Shown piece by piece: positions 24,897 to 33,868 of a stretch of DNA of 46,016 nucleotides. Numbering within the stretch: position 1 is the first letter of the stretch; the number at the start of each line of letters is the position of its first letter. The notes beneath the pieces are model-generated. The model saw only the letters and a program-made list of their open reading frames with translations. It made no database searches and had not been told where the DNA came from. Origin of the DNA: Betaproteobacteria bacterium (GTDB taxonomy: Bacteria; Pseudomonadota; Gammaproteobacteria; Burkholderiales; Burkholderiaceae_E); contig VGHA01000017.1 in assembly GCA_016868375.1 (NCBI GenBank), positions 1-46,016 on the forward strand, given 5' to 3'. Made by a program: the position numbers and the translations under genes.

Positions 24897-25943
24897 ATGA
24901 AATCAGTCGTCTGCCACTCGGCCCAAGACCTTCGGATCGAATCGATCACGCTACCGCCCCTGTCGGACCACCAACTGCGTGTCAATGTCGCTTTTGGCGG
25001 TATCTGCGGCTCAGATCTGCACTATTACCAGCACGGCGGCTTTGGCACGGTGCGCATCAGGCAACCCATCACGCTGGGCCACGAGGTCTCGGGCATTGTG
25101 GACGCCTGGGGAGCGCAGGTCAGCGGCTTCGAGCGCGGTCAGCGAATTGCCATTTCACCCTCGCGGCCTTGCGCCCAATGTCGCTTCTGCCAGGCTGGGC
25201 AACACAACCACTGCCTCAATATGCGCTTTTATGGCAGCGCCATGCCCTTTCCTCACATTCAGGGTGCCTTCAGCGAATCCATCATCATCGAGCGCTACCA
25301 AGCCCATCCGATCGCCGCTCATCTGAGCCTGTCGGAAGCAGCGCTCGCCGAGCCCTTGTCGGTGGGACTGCACGCGATCAGCCGCGCAGGCAGCGTGCTG
25401 GGACAGCAGGTTCTGGTTACTGGCTGCGGGCCCATCGGCTTGTTGCTCATCGCGGCCTTGCGCCGTGCGGGGGCAGGCCGTATTGTCGCCTGTGACCTCG
25501 CCAGCCTACCGCTGCGCTGCGCCCGCGAAATGGGTGCCGACGAGACGATCGACCTGAGCACCGACGCCGAACGGCTTGATGTGTACAGGGCGGAAAAGGG
25601 TCAGTTCGACACTGTTTTTGAGGCCTCGGGCAGTCAGGCCGCACTGCGCACGGCGCTCGATCTGATCCGGCCCCGGGGTGTGCTGGTGACGGTCGGCATG
25701 GGCGGTGATGTCAGTCTGCCCATGACCCAGCTGGTTACCAAAGAGGTGGACATGCGCGGCACCTTCCGCTTTCACGCCGAATTTGCCTCGGCGGTGCGTT
25801 TCCTTAACGAAGGGCTGATCGATGGCAAACCTGTGATTACCCGGGTGCTGCCAATGGATCAGGCTATCGAAGCCTTCAAGCTGGCGACCGACAAAAGCCA
25901 ATCGCTCAAGGTGCAAATACAATTCATGTCGCAGGCCGCCTGA
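24897..25943 (+). CDS. idnD: L-idonate 5-dehydrogenase-like zinc alcohol dehydrogenase
   Basis: A 348-aa medium-chain dehydrogenase. Seen: GGICGSDLHYYQHGGFG near residues 34-50 with the catalytic zinc Cys, GHEVSGIV near 62-69 with the zinc His/Glu, the structural zinc cysteines in PCAQCRFCQAGQHNHC near 90-105, and the Rossmann segment VTGCGPIGLLLIAALRRAGA near 175-195. The HYYQHGGFGTVRI segment is characteristic of idonate 5-dehydrogenases. It oxidises L-idonate at C5 to 5-ketogluconate, the substrate of the SDR upstream. It ends 74 bp from the convergent deaD gene with no convincing terminator. Confidence 0.9.
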   Translation: MKSVVCHSAQDLRIESITLPPLSDHQLRVNVAFGGICGSDLHYYQHGGFGTVRIRQPITLGHEVSGIVDAWGAQVSGFERGQRIAISPSRPCAQCRFCQAGQHNHCLNMRFYGSAMPFPHIQGAFSESIIIERYQAHPIAAHLSLSEAALAEPLSVGLHAISRAGSVLGQQVLVTGCGPIGLLLIAALRRAGAGRIVACDLASLPLRCAREMGADETIDLSTDAERLDVYRAEKGQFDTVFEASGSQAALRTALDLIRPRGVLVTVGMGGDVSLPMTQLVTKEVDMRGTFRFHAEFASAVRFLNEGLIDGKPVITRVLPMDQAIEAFKLATDKSQSLKVQIQFMSQAA

Positions 25944-26017
25944 TTAAGCATCCTTGACGCCAAGGGAGTTCGCTTCGTAGATCAGCGTGAGACAAGGCGC
26001 TGAAGGCAGTCGCCCGG

Positions 26018-27931
26018 TTACCGAGCCCGAGTCTTTTTACGCGGCCACGCCGAAGGACCCGAACGCGGTGTATCCGGCCCTGCAGGCCCGCCTGCCCCTC
26101 TAGACTCGCGAGACCGAACCGTCTTTTGTTCCGAGCGCCCTGGCGCTACAAATTTCGACGGCCGCGATGTTCCTGGTCTGGCGGGGCGCTCGGCCCGTGC
26201 AGCAGGCTCGCTGGCTGAAGCCCGTGGACCGCGCGGCGGCATCGCCTCGACGCGATGAATTCGAAGCATCTGGCCCGCCACCCGTACCTTGCTCAGGTGC
26301 TTGATGATGCTGGCGGGCAGGGCCTCGGGGAGTTCCACCAGACTATGCTGCTCGAGCATCCGGATGCGGCCGATCTGACGGGCCTCCAGGCCCGCCTCAT
26401 TGGCAATGGCCCCCATCAGGTTGCCGGGCTTCGCGCCATGGGCTTCCCCCACTTCCACCCGAAAGGTTTGAGAGCCGGTTGAGCCGGGGCTCGATCGGAC
26501 AGGCTTGGCCGGGCCTTCCCAGGGTCGTGCTGACTCTGAACTGTGATCACTGGATCGATCGCCCGGGCGATTCACGGCGTGGTCCGAGGCGGCGGCGACA
26601 GCCTCAGCGGCGTCCTGACCCTTGGCAAGCAACAGCGGCAGGCCTCCGCGCGACATGCGCGCCAGGGCGGCTGCGATATCGATGGCAGCAACACCATGCT
26701 CCTGCTCGTACTCGCTCACGATGCTGGCAAAGACCTCCAAGCCACCAGCATCCAGTGTTTCGGTGATGCGGTCCTTGAAGCGGGCGATGCGCGCCGCGTT
26801 GACGGCCCGAACGGTAGGCAGCTCGAGCGCGGCAATCGGCTGGCGCGTGGAGCGTTCGATGGCCTTGAGCAGCCCGCGTTCTCGCGGCGTGACAAACAGA
26901 ATGGCCTCGCCACTGCGACCGGCCCGACCAGTGCGACCAATGCGATGGGTATAGGTTTCGGCGTCGCTCGGCAGGTCGTAGTTGATGACATGGCTGATGC
27001 GCTCCACATCGAGCCCACGGGCTGCCACATCGGTGGCCACCAGAATGTTGATTTCGCCTTCGCGCAGCTGGGCGATGGTGCGTTCGCGCTGCTGCTGCAC
27101 CAAGTCGCCGTTGATTGCAGCTGCAGGGAAACCCCGGGCCTGGAGTTTTTCGGCCAGTTCTTCGGTCTCGAGCTTGGTGCGCGTGAAGACGATCATGGCC
27201 TCGAAGGACTCCACCTCCAGGATACGGGTGAGTGCATCGAGCTTATGCATGCCGCTTACAAGCCAATGCCGTTGCCGGATGTTGGTTGCAGTGGCGGTCT
27301 TGGCGGCAATCGTGATCTCGGCGGGATCGCGCAGATGGGTCCGGGCGATGCGGCGAATCTCGGTTGGCATGGTGGCCGAGAACAGCGCCGTCTGGCGCCC
27401 CGCAGGCGTGGCGCTCAGGATGCGCTCGACTTCCTCCACGAAACCCATGCGCAGCATTTCGTCGGCCTCATCGAGCACCAGCGTGCGCAGCGCCGACAGA
27501 TCAAGAGAGCCCCTGTCGAGGTGATCGATGATGCGCCCCGGTGTGCCCACGATCACATGCAGTCCCCGGCGCAGGGCCGACAGCTGCGTGCCATAGCCCT
27601 GGCCACCATAGATGGGCAGCACATGAAAGCCTGGAATCGCATGCGCATAGCGCTGGAAGGCTTCGGCCACCTGAATGGCCAGTTCGCGCGTGGGCGTGAG
27701 GACCAGAGCCTGCGGCGCACCCGCGCTGGGTTCCAGACTAGCCAGGATGGGCAGTGCAAAGGCTGCCGTCTTGCCGGTACCGGTCTGGGCCTGGCCCAGA
27801 AGGTCCTTTCCCTGCAACAGTGGCGGGATGGCCATGGCCTGAATCGGTGAGGGGGCCTCGTAGCCAACTTGCGCAATGGCCTGAAGGAGGGTGGGGGGCA
27901 GGCCGAGTTCGGCGAAGGAGGAGAGCGTCAT
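26018..27931 (-). CDS. deaD: DEAD-box ATP-dependent RNA helicase
   Basis: A 637-aa helicase of the DeaD/CsdA type. Motifs in order: the Q motif with FAELGLPPTLLQAI and SPIQAMAIP, motif I AQTGTGKTAAF near residue 48, PTRELAIQ near 83, TPGRIIDHL near 130, DEAD near 155, SAT near 186, then in the second RecA domain FTRTK, ATDVAARGLD near 310, and HRIGRTGRAGR near 335. A DbpA-like RNA-binding domain follows near 490-560 (FRVEVGEAHGAKPGNLMGAIANEAG is part of it) and a basic, Ser/Pro/Arg-rich tail ends the protein. DeaD unwinds RNA during ribosome assembly and cold adaptation. Its 5' leader holds a tandem hairpin repeat. Confidence 0.95.
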   Translation of the reverse strand: MTLSSFAELGLPPTLLQAIAQVGYEAPSPIQAMAIPPLLQGKDLLGQAQTGTGKTAAFALPILASLEPSAGAPQALVLTPTRELAIQVAEAFQRYAHAIPGFHVLPIYGGQGYGTQLSALRRGLHVIVGTPGRIIDHLDRGSLDLSALRTLVLDEADEMLRMGFVEEVERILSATPAGRQTALFSATMPTEIRRIARTHLRDPAEITIAAKTATATNIRQRHWLVSGMHKLDALTRILEVESFEAMIVFTRTKLETEELAEKLQARGFPAAAINGDLVQQQRERTIAQLREGEINILVATDVAARGLDVERISHVINYDLPSDAETYTHRIGRTGRAGRSGEAILFVTPRERGLLKAIERSTRQPIAALELPTVRAVNAARIARFKDRITETLDAGGLEVFASIVSEYEQEHGVAAIDIAAALARMSRGGLPLLLAKGQDAAEAVAAASDHAVNRPGDRSSDHSSESARPWEGPAKPVRSSPGSTGSQTFRVEVGEAHGAKPGNLMGAIANEAGLEARQIGRIRMLEQHSLVELPEALPASIIKHLSKVRVAGQMLRIHRVEAMPPRGPRASASEPAARAERPARPGTSRPSKFVAPGRSEQKTVRSRESRGAGGPAGPDTPRSGPSAWPRKKTRAR

Positions 27932-27940
27932 GGCTCTAAT

Positions 27941-28046
27941 TGTCCCATGCGCCGGCCCGGGTCCCGCGAATCAATGCGGGCGCTTCGCCGCTTTGTCCCA
28001 CGCGCCGGCCCGGGTCCCGCGAATCAATGCGGGCGCTTCGCCGCTT
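27941..28046. repeat. Two tandem 53-bp repeats in the deaD leader
   Basis: Copies at 27941-27993 and 27994-28046 differ at one position (T at 27948, C at 28001). Each holds an inverted repeat CCCGC-N8-GCGGG and the GC-rich run GCGCCGGCCCGGG, so the transcript of the deaD leader would carry two identical hairpins ending about 10 nt before the ATG. This is either a REP/intergenic element in two copies or a duplicated regulatory structure. Confidence 0.85.
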
Positions 28047-28090
28047 CTCACCAGGGTCGGTCCGACAAACGCTGTTCAGGTCAATGGCCG

Positions 28091-28819
28091 CTACCACTTT
28101 TCCACTGATGGGCGCAGGTCCAACTCGAAGGTCCATGCATCACGTGGCTGGCTGTGTAACCACCAGTAGGCCTCGGCGATGTGGTCCGGGTTAAGAATGC
28201 CATGAGGTCCAACCTCTGCCACGCGCTGCGCGAAATTTGCTCGCGCGAAGGCGGTGTCGATCAGACCGTCGATGATGACATGCGCCACATGCAAGCCTTG
28301 GGGACCGAACTCCCTCGCCATCGACTGGGCCAGTGCCCGCAGCGCCGCCTTGCCACCTGCGAAGGCGGCAAACCCGTTAGAACCCCGCACGCTGGCCGTG
28401 GCGCCTGTAAAAAGAATGGTGCCGCGCCCGCGCGGCAGCATCACCCGCGCAGCCTCTCGACCCGCCAGAAAGCCCGCCAAGGCGCACATTTCCCAGACCT
28501 TGAAGTATTTCTGAGCCGTTGTCTCGAGGACTGGAAAGCGGACATTGCCGCCCACGTTGAACACCAACACGTCGATCGGCCCGATATCGGCTTCAATGTG
28601 CTGGAACAAGTTGACCACTTCGTCCTCGCGCCGTGCGTCCAGTCCAAACGCGAGAGCCCGACCACCCTGGGCAGTGATCTGGTCAACCAGGGGTTGCAAT
28701 GCTGCCTCAGTGCGTCGCGCCACGCTGACGGTGTAGCCCTCCTTGGCGAAGCGCCGGGCCACCGCTGAACCCGTAGCGTCACCTGCGCCGATCACACAAC
28801 AGACTCCGTGTCCGGACAT
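28091..28819 (-). CDS. SDR family oxidoreductase (atypical)
   Basis: A 242-aa SDR; the start at 28819 follows AAGGAGAAC. It is atypical. The glycine motif is VIGAGDATGSAVARRF in place of TGxxxGIG, NNAG is replaced by VFNVGGNVRF, the catalytic Ser position reads FTGATASVRGS, and the usual Tyr-x-x-x-Lys reads FAGGK (Phe for Tyr). The missing active-site tyrosine argues against ordinary SDR catalysis; related proteins are annotated as SDRs in many proteobacteria. The C terminus WTFELDLRPSVEKW is complete. It lies 22 bp downstream of the GST gene, in one unit. Confidence 0.85.
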   Translation of the reverse strand: MSGHGVCCVIGAGDATGSAVARRFAKEGYTVSVARRTEAALQPLVDQITAQGGRALAFGLDARREDEVVNLFQHIEADIGPIDVLVFNVGGNVRFPVLETTAQKYFKVWEMCALAGFLAGREAARVMLPRGRGTILFTGATASVRGSNGFAAFAGGKAALRALAQSMAREFGPQGLHVAHVIIDGLIDTAFARANFAQRVAEVGPHGILNPDHIAEAYWWLHSQPRDAWTFELDLRPSVEKW

Positions 28820-28841
28820 GGCGTTCTCCTTGGTCAAGGCC

Positions 28842-29450
28842 CTATGCCCGGGCAGTGGGTCGGGCCGAGACCTGTGCAAACCAGCGCGACAGGTGGGCCA
28901 TCTCCGGCGGGATGCGCAAGCCGACCGCTTTGCCCAGGACGCAAGCACACTGCGCGACGATGTCGGCAAGGGTGTACTCATCTCCGGCGATATGACTGCG
29001 CCCAGCCAGTTCGCCATCCAGCCAGGCCATGGTTTGCAACGCACGACCGCGGGCCCAGCTTGCGATTTCCGGCACTTGCTCAACTCGACCACGGTAGAAG
29101 TCACTGCTATGCACAAACGCCAGCGCGATCGGCTGTGATAGTTCGTGGTCCATGCGCAGCGTCCACATCTCGGTGTGTGCCGACGCCTGCGGTGTTGTCC
29201 CCATCAGAGGCGGCTGTGGGTGCAACGCTTCCAGATAACGACAAATCGCGAGAGACTCGGCGATGGCGCTGCCATCATCGAGCTCGAGTACGGGCAGCTT
29301 ACCCAGGGGGTTCAGCCTGAGAAAGGCTGGCATGGCATTGGCACCGCCCGCGGCATCCACCTCGCGGCGCTCGATCGAAAGACCTTTTTCAGCCATGAAG
29401 ATGCGTACGCGGCGGGGGTGCATTCCTGCGGTGAGGTCGTAAAGAATCAT
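28842..29450 (-). CDS. Glutathione S-transferase family protein
   Basis: A 202-aa GST. The thioredoxin-like N domain shows MILYDLTAGMHPRRVRIFMAEK (first strand and helix), NPLGKLPVLELDDG with the cis-proline near residue 53, and AIAESLAICRYLE where Glu-Ser contacts glutathione. The helical C domain has DEYTLADIVAQC with the conserved Asp cap. GSTs conjugate or reduce electrophiles. Read leftward ahead of the SDR gene with a short gap; an RND efflux pump gene lies 43 bp upstream on the same strand, so a shared detoxification transcript is possible. Confidence 0.92.
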   Translation of the reverse strand: MILYDLTAGMHPRRVRIFMAEKGLSIERREVDAAGGANAMPAFLRLNPLGKLPVLELDDGSAIAESLAICRYLEALHPQPPLMGTTPQASAHTEMWTLRMDHELSQPIALAFVHSSDFYRGRVEQVPEIASWARGRALQTMAWLDGELAGRSHIAGDEYTLADIVAQCACVLGKAVGLRIPPEMAHLSRWFAQVSARPTARA

Positions 29451-29493
29451 GAACCGGTCTCCTTGGTGGATGTTTGATGTTGCGGCGAGTAGG

Positions 29494-32400
29494 TCAGGCA
29501 ACCTTCCTTACCCTGAACCAAGCCGCGTATATCGCCGGCAGCGATAACAGCGTCAGCGCGGTTGCAACGATCAGACCGCCCATGATGGCAACGGCCATCG
29601 GGCCCCAGAAGACGCTGCGCGTCAGCGGGATCATGGCCAACACCGCGGCGGCGGCCGTGAGCGCGATAGGACGAAAGCGCCTGACCGCAGCCTCCACAAT
29701 CGCCTCCCACGCTGGCACACCTCGGTCGCGGTCCTGCTCAATCTGATCGATCAGGATGACCGAGTTGCGCATGATCATGCCCATCAACGCGATCACACCC
29801 AATAGCGCTACGAACCCGAATGGGCGGTCGAACAACAGGAGCGCTGCAGCCACGCCGGCGACTCCCATCGGGCCTGTGAGGAAGACCAGCATGGCGCGCG
29901 AGAAGCTGTGCAGTTGCAGCATCAGTAACGTGAAGATGATGAACAGCATCACCGGCACACCGGCGGCGATCGAGCCCTGACCCTTCTTGCTCTCCTCCAG
30001 AGCACCAGCCACCTGGATGGTGTAGCCCCCAGGCATCCGCTCCTGAAGTTTCTGGAGCGTGGGCCAAAGTTGCTGCGTTACCGTGGGCCCCTGCAGGCCT
30101 TCGGCAACATCGCCCTGAACCGTGACTGCGAACTGGCGCCCTTCGCGCCACATCACACCCGGTTCCCAGTCCAGTTTCAACTGCGCCACCTGCGCCCATG
30201 GCACCGCCTTGCCGCTGGGGGTGGGCAGATAAGCGCTATTCAGACCGGACAGCACCTCGCGCTCACTGAGCGGCTGGCGCAGCACAATATCGATGAGACG
30301 GTCACCCTCCCGGTATTGCCCGATGGTCGATCCCGACAGCAGCGTGCGCGAGGCCTGGGCGATGGATTGACTGGTGACGCCAAGGGCCCGGGCCTTGTCC
30401 TGGTCCACCTCCAGCCGCAAGACTTTGATTTTTTCGTTCCAGTTGTCGTTGACCCCGCGCATGCCAGGATGCGCGCGCAGCACTGCCTTGGCCTCTTCGG
30501 CCCAGGCTTGTACCTGATCGGCCTGCGGTCCCACCACGCGGAATTGCACGGGATACGGCACCGGGGGTCCGTTGGGCAATAGTTTGACGCGGCTGCGTGC
30601 CTCAGGGAACTCCTGGGCCAGCAGCGTAGGGAGTCGCTGCCGCAGCGCTTCACGGACGTTCAGGTCCTGTGGGACGATGATTGCCTGCGACACGTTGGTC
30701 TGTGGAAAGATCTGGTCCAGAGGCAGGTAGAACCTCGGCACGCCGCTACCCATCCAGGTGGTAACGGTCTGCACGCCCGGTTCCTTCATCAGGCGCGCCT
30801 CGAAGCGCCTGGCCAGCGCTTCGCTTTCCCTGATCGTGCTGCCTTCAGGCAGCCACAGATCGACCAGCAACTCGGGCCGGCTCGAGTCGGGAAAGAACTG
30901 CTGCTGCACCTTGCCCATGCCTACCAGGCCCGCCAGGAAGATCGCGATCGTCGCAGCGATCGTCCACCAGCGATAGCGGACGCACGCGTTCACCAAAGCC
31001 CTGAAGGCCGTGTAAAACGGCGTATCGAAAAGCTCGTGTGCCTGTCCGTCGGCACGCGGCCGGTTTCTCAGCAGCGCCGCGCCCATCCAGGGTACGAAGT
31101 ACACAGAGACCGCCCAGGAGATGACCAGGGCCGCGGAAGTGACAGCGAAAATGGCGAAGGTGTACTCGCCTGTTACCGACTTGGCGAGGCCGATGGGGAG
31201 AAAGCCCGCGGCCGTGATCAAGGTACCTGTCAGCATGGGCATGGAGGTCACCTCGTAGGCGTAGGTGGCCGCGAACACTTTGTCATAGCCCTCCTCCAAC
31301 TTGCGTACCATCATCTCCACCGCAATGATCGCGTCGTCCACCAGCAGGCCGAGCGCAATGATCAGCGAACCCAGCGAGATCTTGTGCAGGCCCACGCCCC
31401 AGTAGTACATGGTGACGAAGGTGATCGCCAGCACCAGTGGGATGGTCAGCGCCACCACCATGCCAGGCCATATGTCGATACGCAGCGGCCTGGTGTGAAG
31501 GCCCAGGCTGATGAAGCTCACCACCAGTACGATGGCAATAGCCTCGATCAGCACCCTGACGAATTCACTGACCGAGCTCGACACAGCCTGCGGCTGGTCC
31601 TGCACCTGTTCCAGTGCGACGCCGGCCGGCAGCGTGCGGCGGATATCGTCGATCTCCGAGCGCAGTCGTTGGCCCAGGGCGATGATGTCCCCGCCCTTGG
31701 CCATGGACACCCCGACAGCAATGACCTGCCGCCCCTGGTGGCGAACCAGCACCTGCGGCGGGTCTACCGGCGCACGGCGCACCTCGGCGATTTCGCCCAA
31801 CTGCAGTGTGCTGCCCAGGCCGGTGGCCGGGTTGACCGCACGGATGGGCATGCGGCTTAACTCGTCCAGTGACCTGAACACCCCCTGTACGCGAATCTGC
31901 AGGTTCTGTGAGCCGGCATCGAATACGCCAGCGCCTTCAACCGCGTTCTGCGCCGCCAGCTGTCCCAGTACCTGGTTGAAGTCCAGCCCGAGCTGGGCCA
32001 GACGTTTCTGCGCGATCTCGACGTAGATTTTTTCCGGCTGAACACCAAACAGTTCGACCTTGGCCACATCAGGTACGCGCAGCAGGCGCGAACGCACACT
32101 CTCGGCGAAGACTCGCAGTTCCTCCTCGGAAAAACCGTGCGCCGACAGCGCGACCATCGAGCCGTAGACGTCCCCGAAGTCATCGTTGAAAAATGGCCCG
32201 ATCACGCCCGCCGGCAGCGTGCCCCGTGCGTCGTTGATGCGCTTGCGGACCTGATACCAGACGTTACCAACCTCTTTAGGGGGCGAGCTATCCTTGATCT
32301 GCAGGATGGTCACCGACTCGCCAGGCTTGGTATAGCTGCGGATGACATCCGCATAAGGCGCTTCCTGCGCCAGGCGCTCGATCTTGTCGGTGACCTGCTC

Positions 32401-32649
32401 CGCCATCTCCTGCGCGGTCGCGCCCGGCCACCAGGCCTGCACCACCATCGCACGGAAAGTGAAGGGCGGGTCCCCATCCTGGCCCAGCTGGAAATAGGCT
32501 GCAACGCCCAACGCCAGCAGCACCAACATCAGATAGCGAGTCAGCGCCCCGTGCTCCAGGGCCCAGCGGGAAATGTTGAACCGCGAGCGCGGTACTGGGC
32601 TTGAATCAGGAGGCACCGGCCGCTGCGAATGATCGGGCGAACCCCTCAT
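29494..32649 (-). CDS. RND efflux transporter permease (AcrB/AcrF-type)
   Basis: A 1051-aa inner-membrane proton-driven exporter. The pattern is clear: first helix LTRYLMLVLLALGVAAYF, periplasmic porter domain, then VLIEAIAIVLVVSFISLGL, GSLIIALGLLVDDAIIAVEMM with the conserved Asp-Asp pair of TM4, and in the second half GVAAALLLFDRPFGFVALLGVIALMG and MRNSVILIDQIE. The group with short N-terminal extension and the GQDGDPPFTFRAMVV segment is the family of multidrug or solvent exporters related to AcrB. Its ATG overlaps the stop of the adaptor gene by 4 bp. No outer-membrane channel gene is present nearby. Confidence 0.95.
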   Translation of the reverse strand: MRGSPDHSQRPVPPDSSPVPRSRFNISRWALEHGALTRYLMLVLLALGVAAYFQLGQDGDPPFTFRAMVVQAWWPGATAQEMAEQVTDKIERLAQEAPYADVIRSYTKPGESVTILQIKDSSPPKEVGNVWYQVRKRINDARGTLPAGVIGPFFNDDFGDVYGSMVALSAHGFSEEELRVFAESVRSRLLRVPDVAKVELFGVQPEKIYVEIAQKRLAQLGLDFNQVLGQLAAQNAVEGAGVFDAGSQNLQIRVQGVFRSLDELSRMPIRAVNPATGLGSTLQLGEIAEVRRAPVDPPQVLVRHQGRQVIAVGVSMAKGGDIIALGQRLRSEIDDIRRTLPAGVALEQVQDQPQAVSSSVSEFVRVLIEAIAIVLVVSFISLGLHTRPLRIDIWPGMVVALTIPLVLAITFVTMYYWGVGLHKISLGSLIIALGLLVDDAIIAVEMMVRKLEEGYDKVFAATYAYEVTSMPMLTGTLITAAGFLPIGLAKSVTGEYTFAIFAVTSAALVISWAVSVYFVPWMGAALLRNRPRADGQAHELFDTPFYTAFRALVNACVRYRWWTIAATIAIFLAGLVGMGKVQQQFFPDSSRPELLVDLWLPEGSTIRESEALARRFEARLMKEPGVQTVTTWMGSGVPRFYLPLDQIFPQTNVSQAIIVPQDLNVREALRQRLPTLLAQEFPEARSRVKLLPNGPPVPYPVQFRVVGPQADQVQAWAEEAKAVLRAHPGMRGVNDNWNEKIKVLRLEVDQDKARALGVTSQSIAQASRTLLSGSTIGQYREGDRLIDIVLRQPLSEREVLSGLNSAYLPTPSGKAVPWAQVAQLKLDWEPGVMWREGRQFAVTVQGDVAEGLQGPTVTQQLWPTLQKLQERMPGGYTIQVAGALEESKKGQGSIAAGVPVMLFIIFTLLMLQLHSFSRAMLVFLTGPMGVAGVAAALLLFDRPFGFVALLGVIALMGMIMRNSVILIDQIEQDRDRGVPAWEAIVEAAVRRFRPIALTAAAAVLAMIPLTRSVFWGPMAVAIMGGLIVATALTLLSLPAIYAAWFRVRKVA

Positions 32650-33761
32650 GGCTTGGGCTCCACATACAGCGAGACCTTCTGGCCTGGCGAAAGCGTGTGA
32701 ACGCCGGCGGTCACGACCGTGTCGCCCGGGTTCAGGCCAGCGCCGAGGACGATCAGGTTGGCCTGAAGCCCTACCGTTTGCACCGCCCTCATCTGCACCG
32801 TCATCGTCGTGCGGTCCAGCACCCAGACCTGCGACTTTCCCTGGTGCTCGAAGAGAGCCGTCAGCGGAAGCATCAGCGCGGGCGGGGTCTCGGGCCCGGG
32901 CAGGAGCACGGTGACGGTCTGCCCCAAGGCCACTGGCGCTGCGCCCAAGTCTGCCTTGACCAGAAAAGTTCGGGTGGCGGGGTCGGCGGCCGCAGCCACC
33001 TCGCGGACCGTTGCGGGCCAGTTCCGGTCACTCGCCCCCCAGCTGCGCACCTGGAGCACGCCCTGCCGGCCGATCAGGGCCCGCACTGCAGCGATACGAT
33101 CCTCGGACACGCTGAACCAGGCATCTCGGGGCCCATCATGAGCAAGGCGTACAACCGTGGCGCCGGCCGCCATCACCATACCCGGCTCCGCTTCGACCGC
33201 GGTAATCACACCAGCAGCATCCGCGACCAGGGTCGAGTAGCCAGACTGGTTGACCTGCAATCGCAGCTGGGCGTTGGCCTGCTCAACCGCCGCGCGAGCA
33301 CTCTTCAGGCTGGCCTCGCGGCGCTCCAACTCCGCACCGCTGATGTAACCCCGTTCGCGCAGAGTCACGAAGCGCTTGAACTCACTCTCGGCCACATCCA
33401 ACTGAGCCTGAGCCGCCCCGAGCGCGGCGCGCGCGGCCTCCTGGCCGAGTTGAAGATCCTGTGCGTCCAGCCGTGCCAGCACGTCGCCAGCGCGCACTGT
33501 CTGGCCGAACTGCACCCGACGTTCGACCAACTTGCCGGGTACGCGAAAGCCGAGGCGTGACTCCACCTGCGGGCGGATCTCGGCGGCAAACTCCAGCTGC
33601 GAGCGAGTAGGCGCTGTCTGCACGACCAGGGTCCTGACGGCCCGCACAGGCTCCACCGGCGCAGGTGCCGGCTGACAGCCGGCAAGAAGGATAGCGGCCG
33701 AGCTGACGAGCGCGGGCAGCAGGCGGCAAGTTAGCCGAAACACGGGCTTGGGATCTTTCAT
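32646..33761 (-). CDS. RND efflux periplasmic adaptor (membrane fusion protein), lipoprotein
   Basis: A 371-aa adaptor. The start at 33761 gives a lipoprotein signal (LVSSAAILLAGCQ, lipobox Cys near 28). The lipoyl/barrel parts are visible: SRLGFRVPGKLVERRVQFGQ, VRAGDVLARLDAQDLQLG, a coiled-coil hairpin around residues 100-160 (ARAALGAAQAQLDVAESE and RREASLKSARAAVEQANAQL), and the returning STLVADAAGVITAVEAEPG. It links the RND pump to an outer-membrane channel. First gene of the efflux unit, divergent from the TetR regulator gene across 107 bp that hold a TTGACA palindrome. Confidence 0.94.
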   Translation of the reverse strand: MKDPKPVFRLTCRLLPALVSSAAILLAGCQPAPAPVEPVRAVRTLVVQTAPTRSQLEFAAEIRPQVESRLGFRVPGKLVERRVQFGQTVRAGDVLARLDAQDLQLGQEAARAALGAAQAQLDVAESEFKRFVTLRERGYISGAELERREASLKSARAAVEQANAQLRLQVNQSGYSTLVADAAGVITAVEAEPGMVMAAGATVVRLAHDGPRDAWFSVSEDRIAAVRALIGRQGVLQVRSWGASDRNWPATVREVAAAADPATRTFLVKADLGAAPVALGQTVTVLLPGPETPPALMLPLTALFEHQGKSQVWVLDRTTMTVQMRAVQTVGLQANLIVLGAGLNPGDTVVTAGVHTLSPGQKVSLYVEPKP

Positions 33762-33779
33762 GAGGTGAGGACCTGACGC

Positions 33780-33824
33780 TGTCAAGTGCGACCGATGCTA
33801 GTGACGCGTCTTGACAGTGTCAAG
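33780..33824. promoter_or_regulatory. Operator/promoter of the efflux divergon
   Basis: CTTGACA-G-TGTCAAG at 33810-33824 is a perfect palindrome, and the half site TGTCAAG recurs at 33780-33786. The palindrome contains a consensus -35 hexamer TTGACA in each direction, so a repressor bound there would block both promoters. It sits between the adaptor gene and the TetR gene, the normal place for the TetR operator. Matching -10 boxes are not obvious. Confidence 0.7.
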
Positions 33825-33868
33825 TCATTCCCCCAAAGTAAGACGGTGACCCTTATCTCACTTGCGAC

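Noticed and set aside
26543-27850. 435-codon open frame on the plus strand
   Set aside because: It lies entirely antisense to the deaD coding sequence and has the Arg/His/Gly-rich composition of a GC-rich shadow frame.
31036-31860. 274-codon open frame on the plus strand
   Set aside because: Antisense shadow of the RND permease gene; histidine- and glutamine-rich without family pattern.
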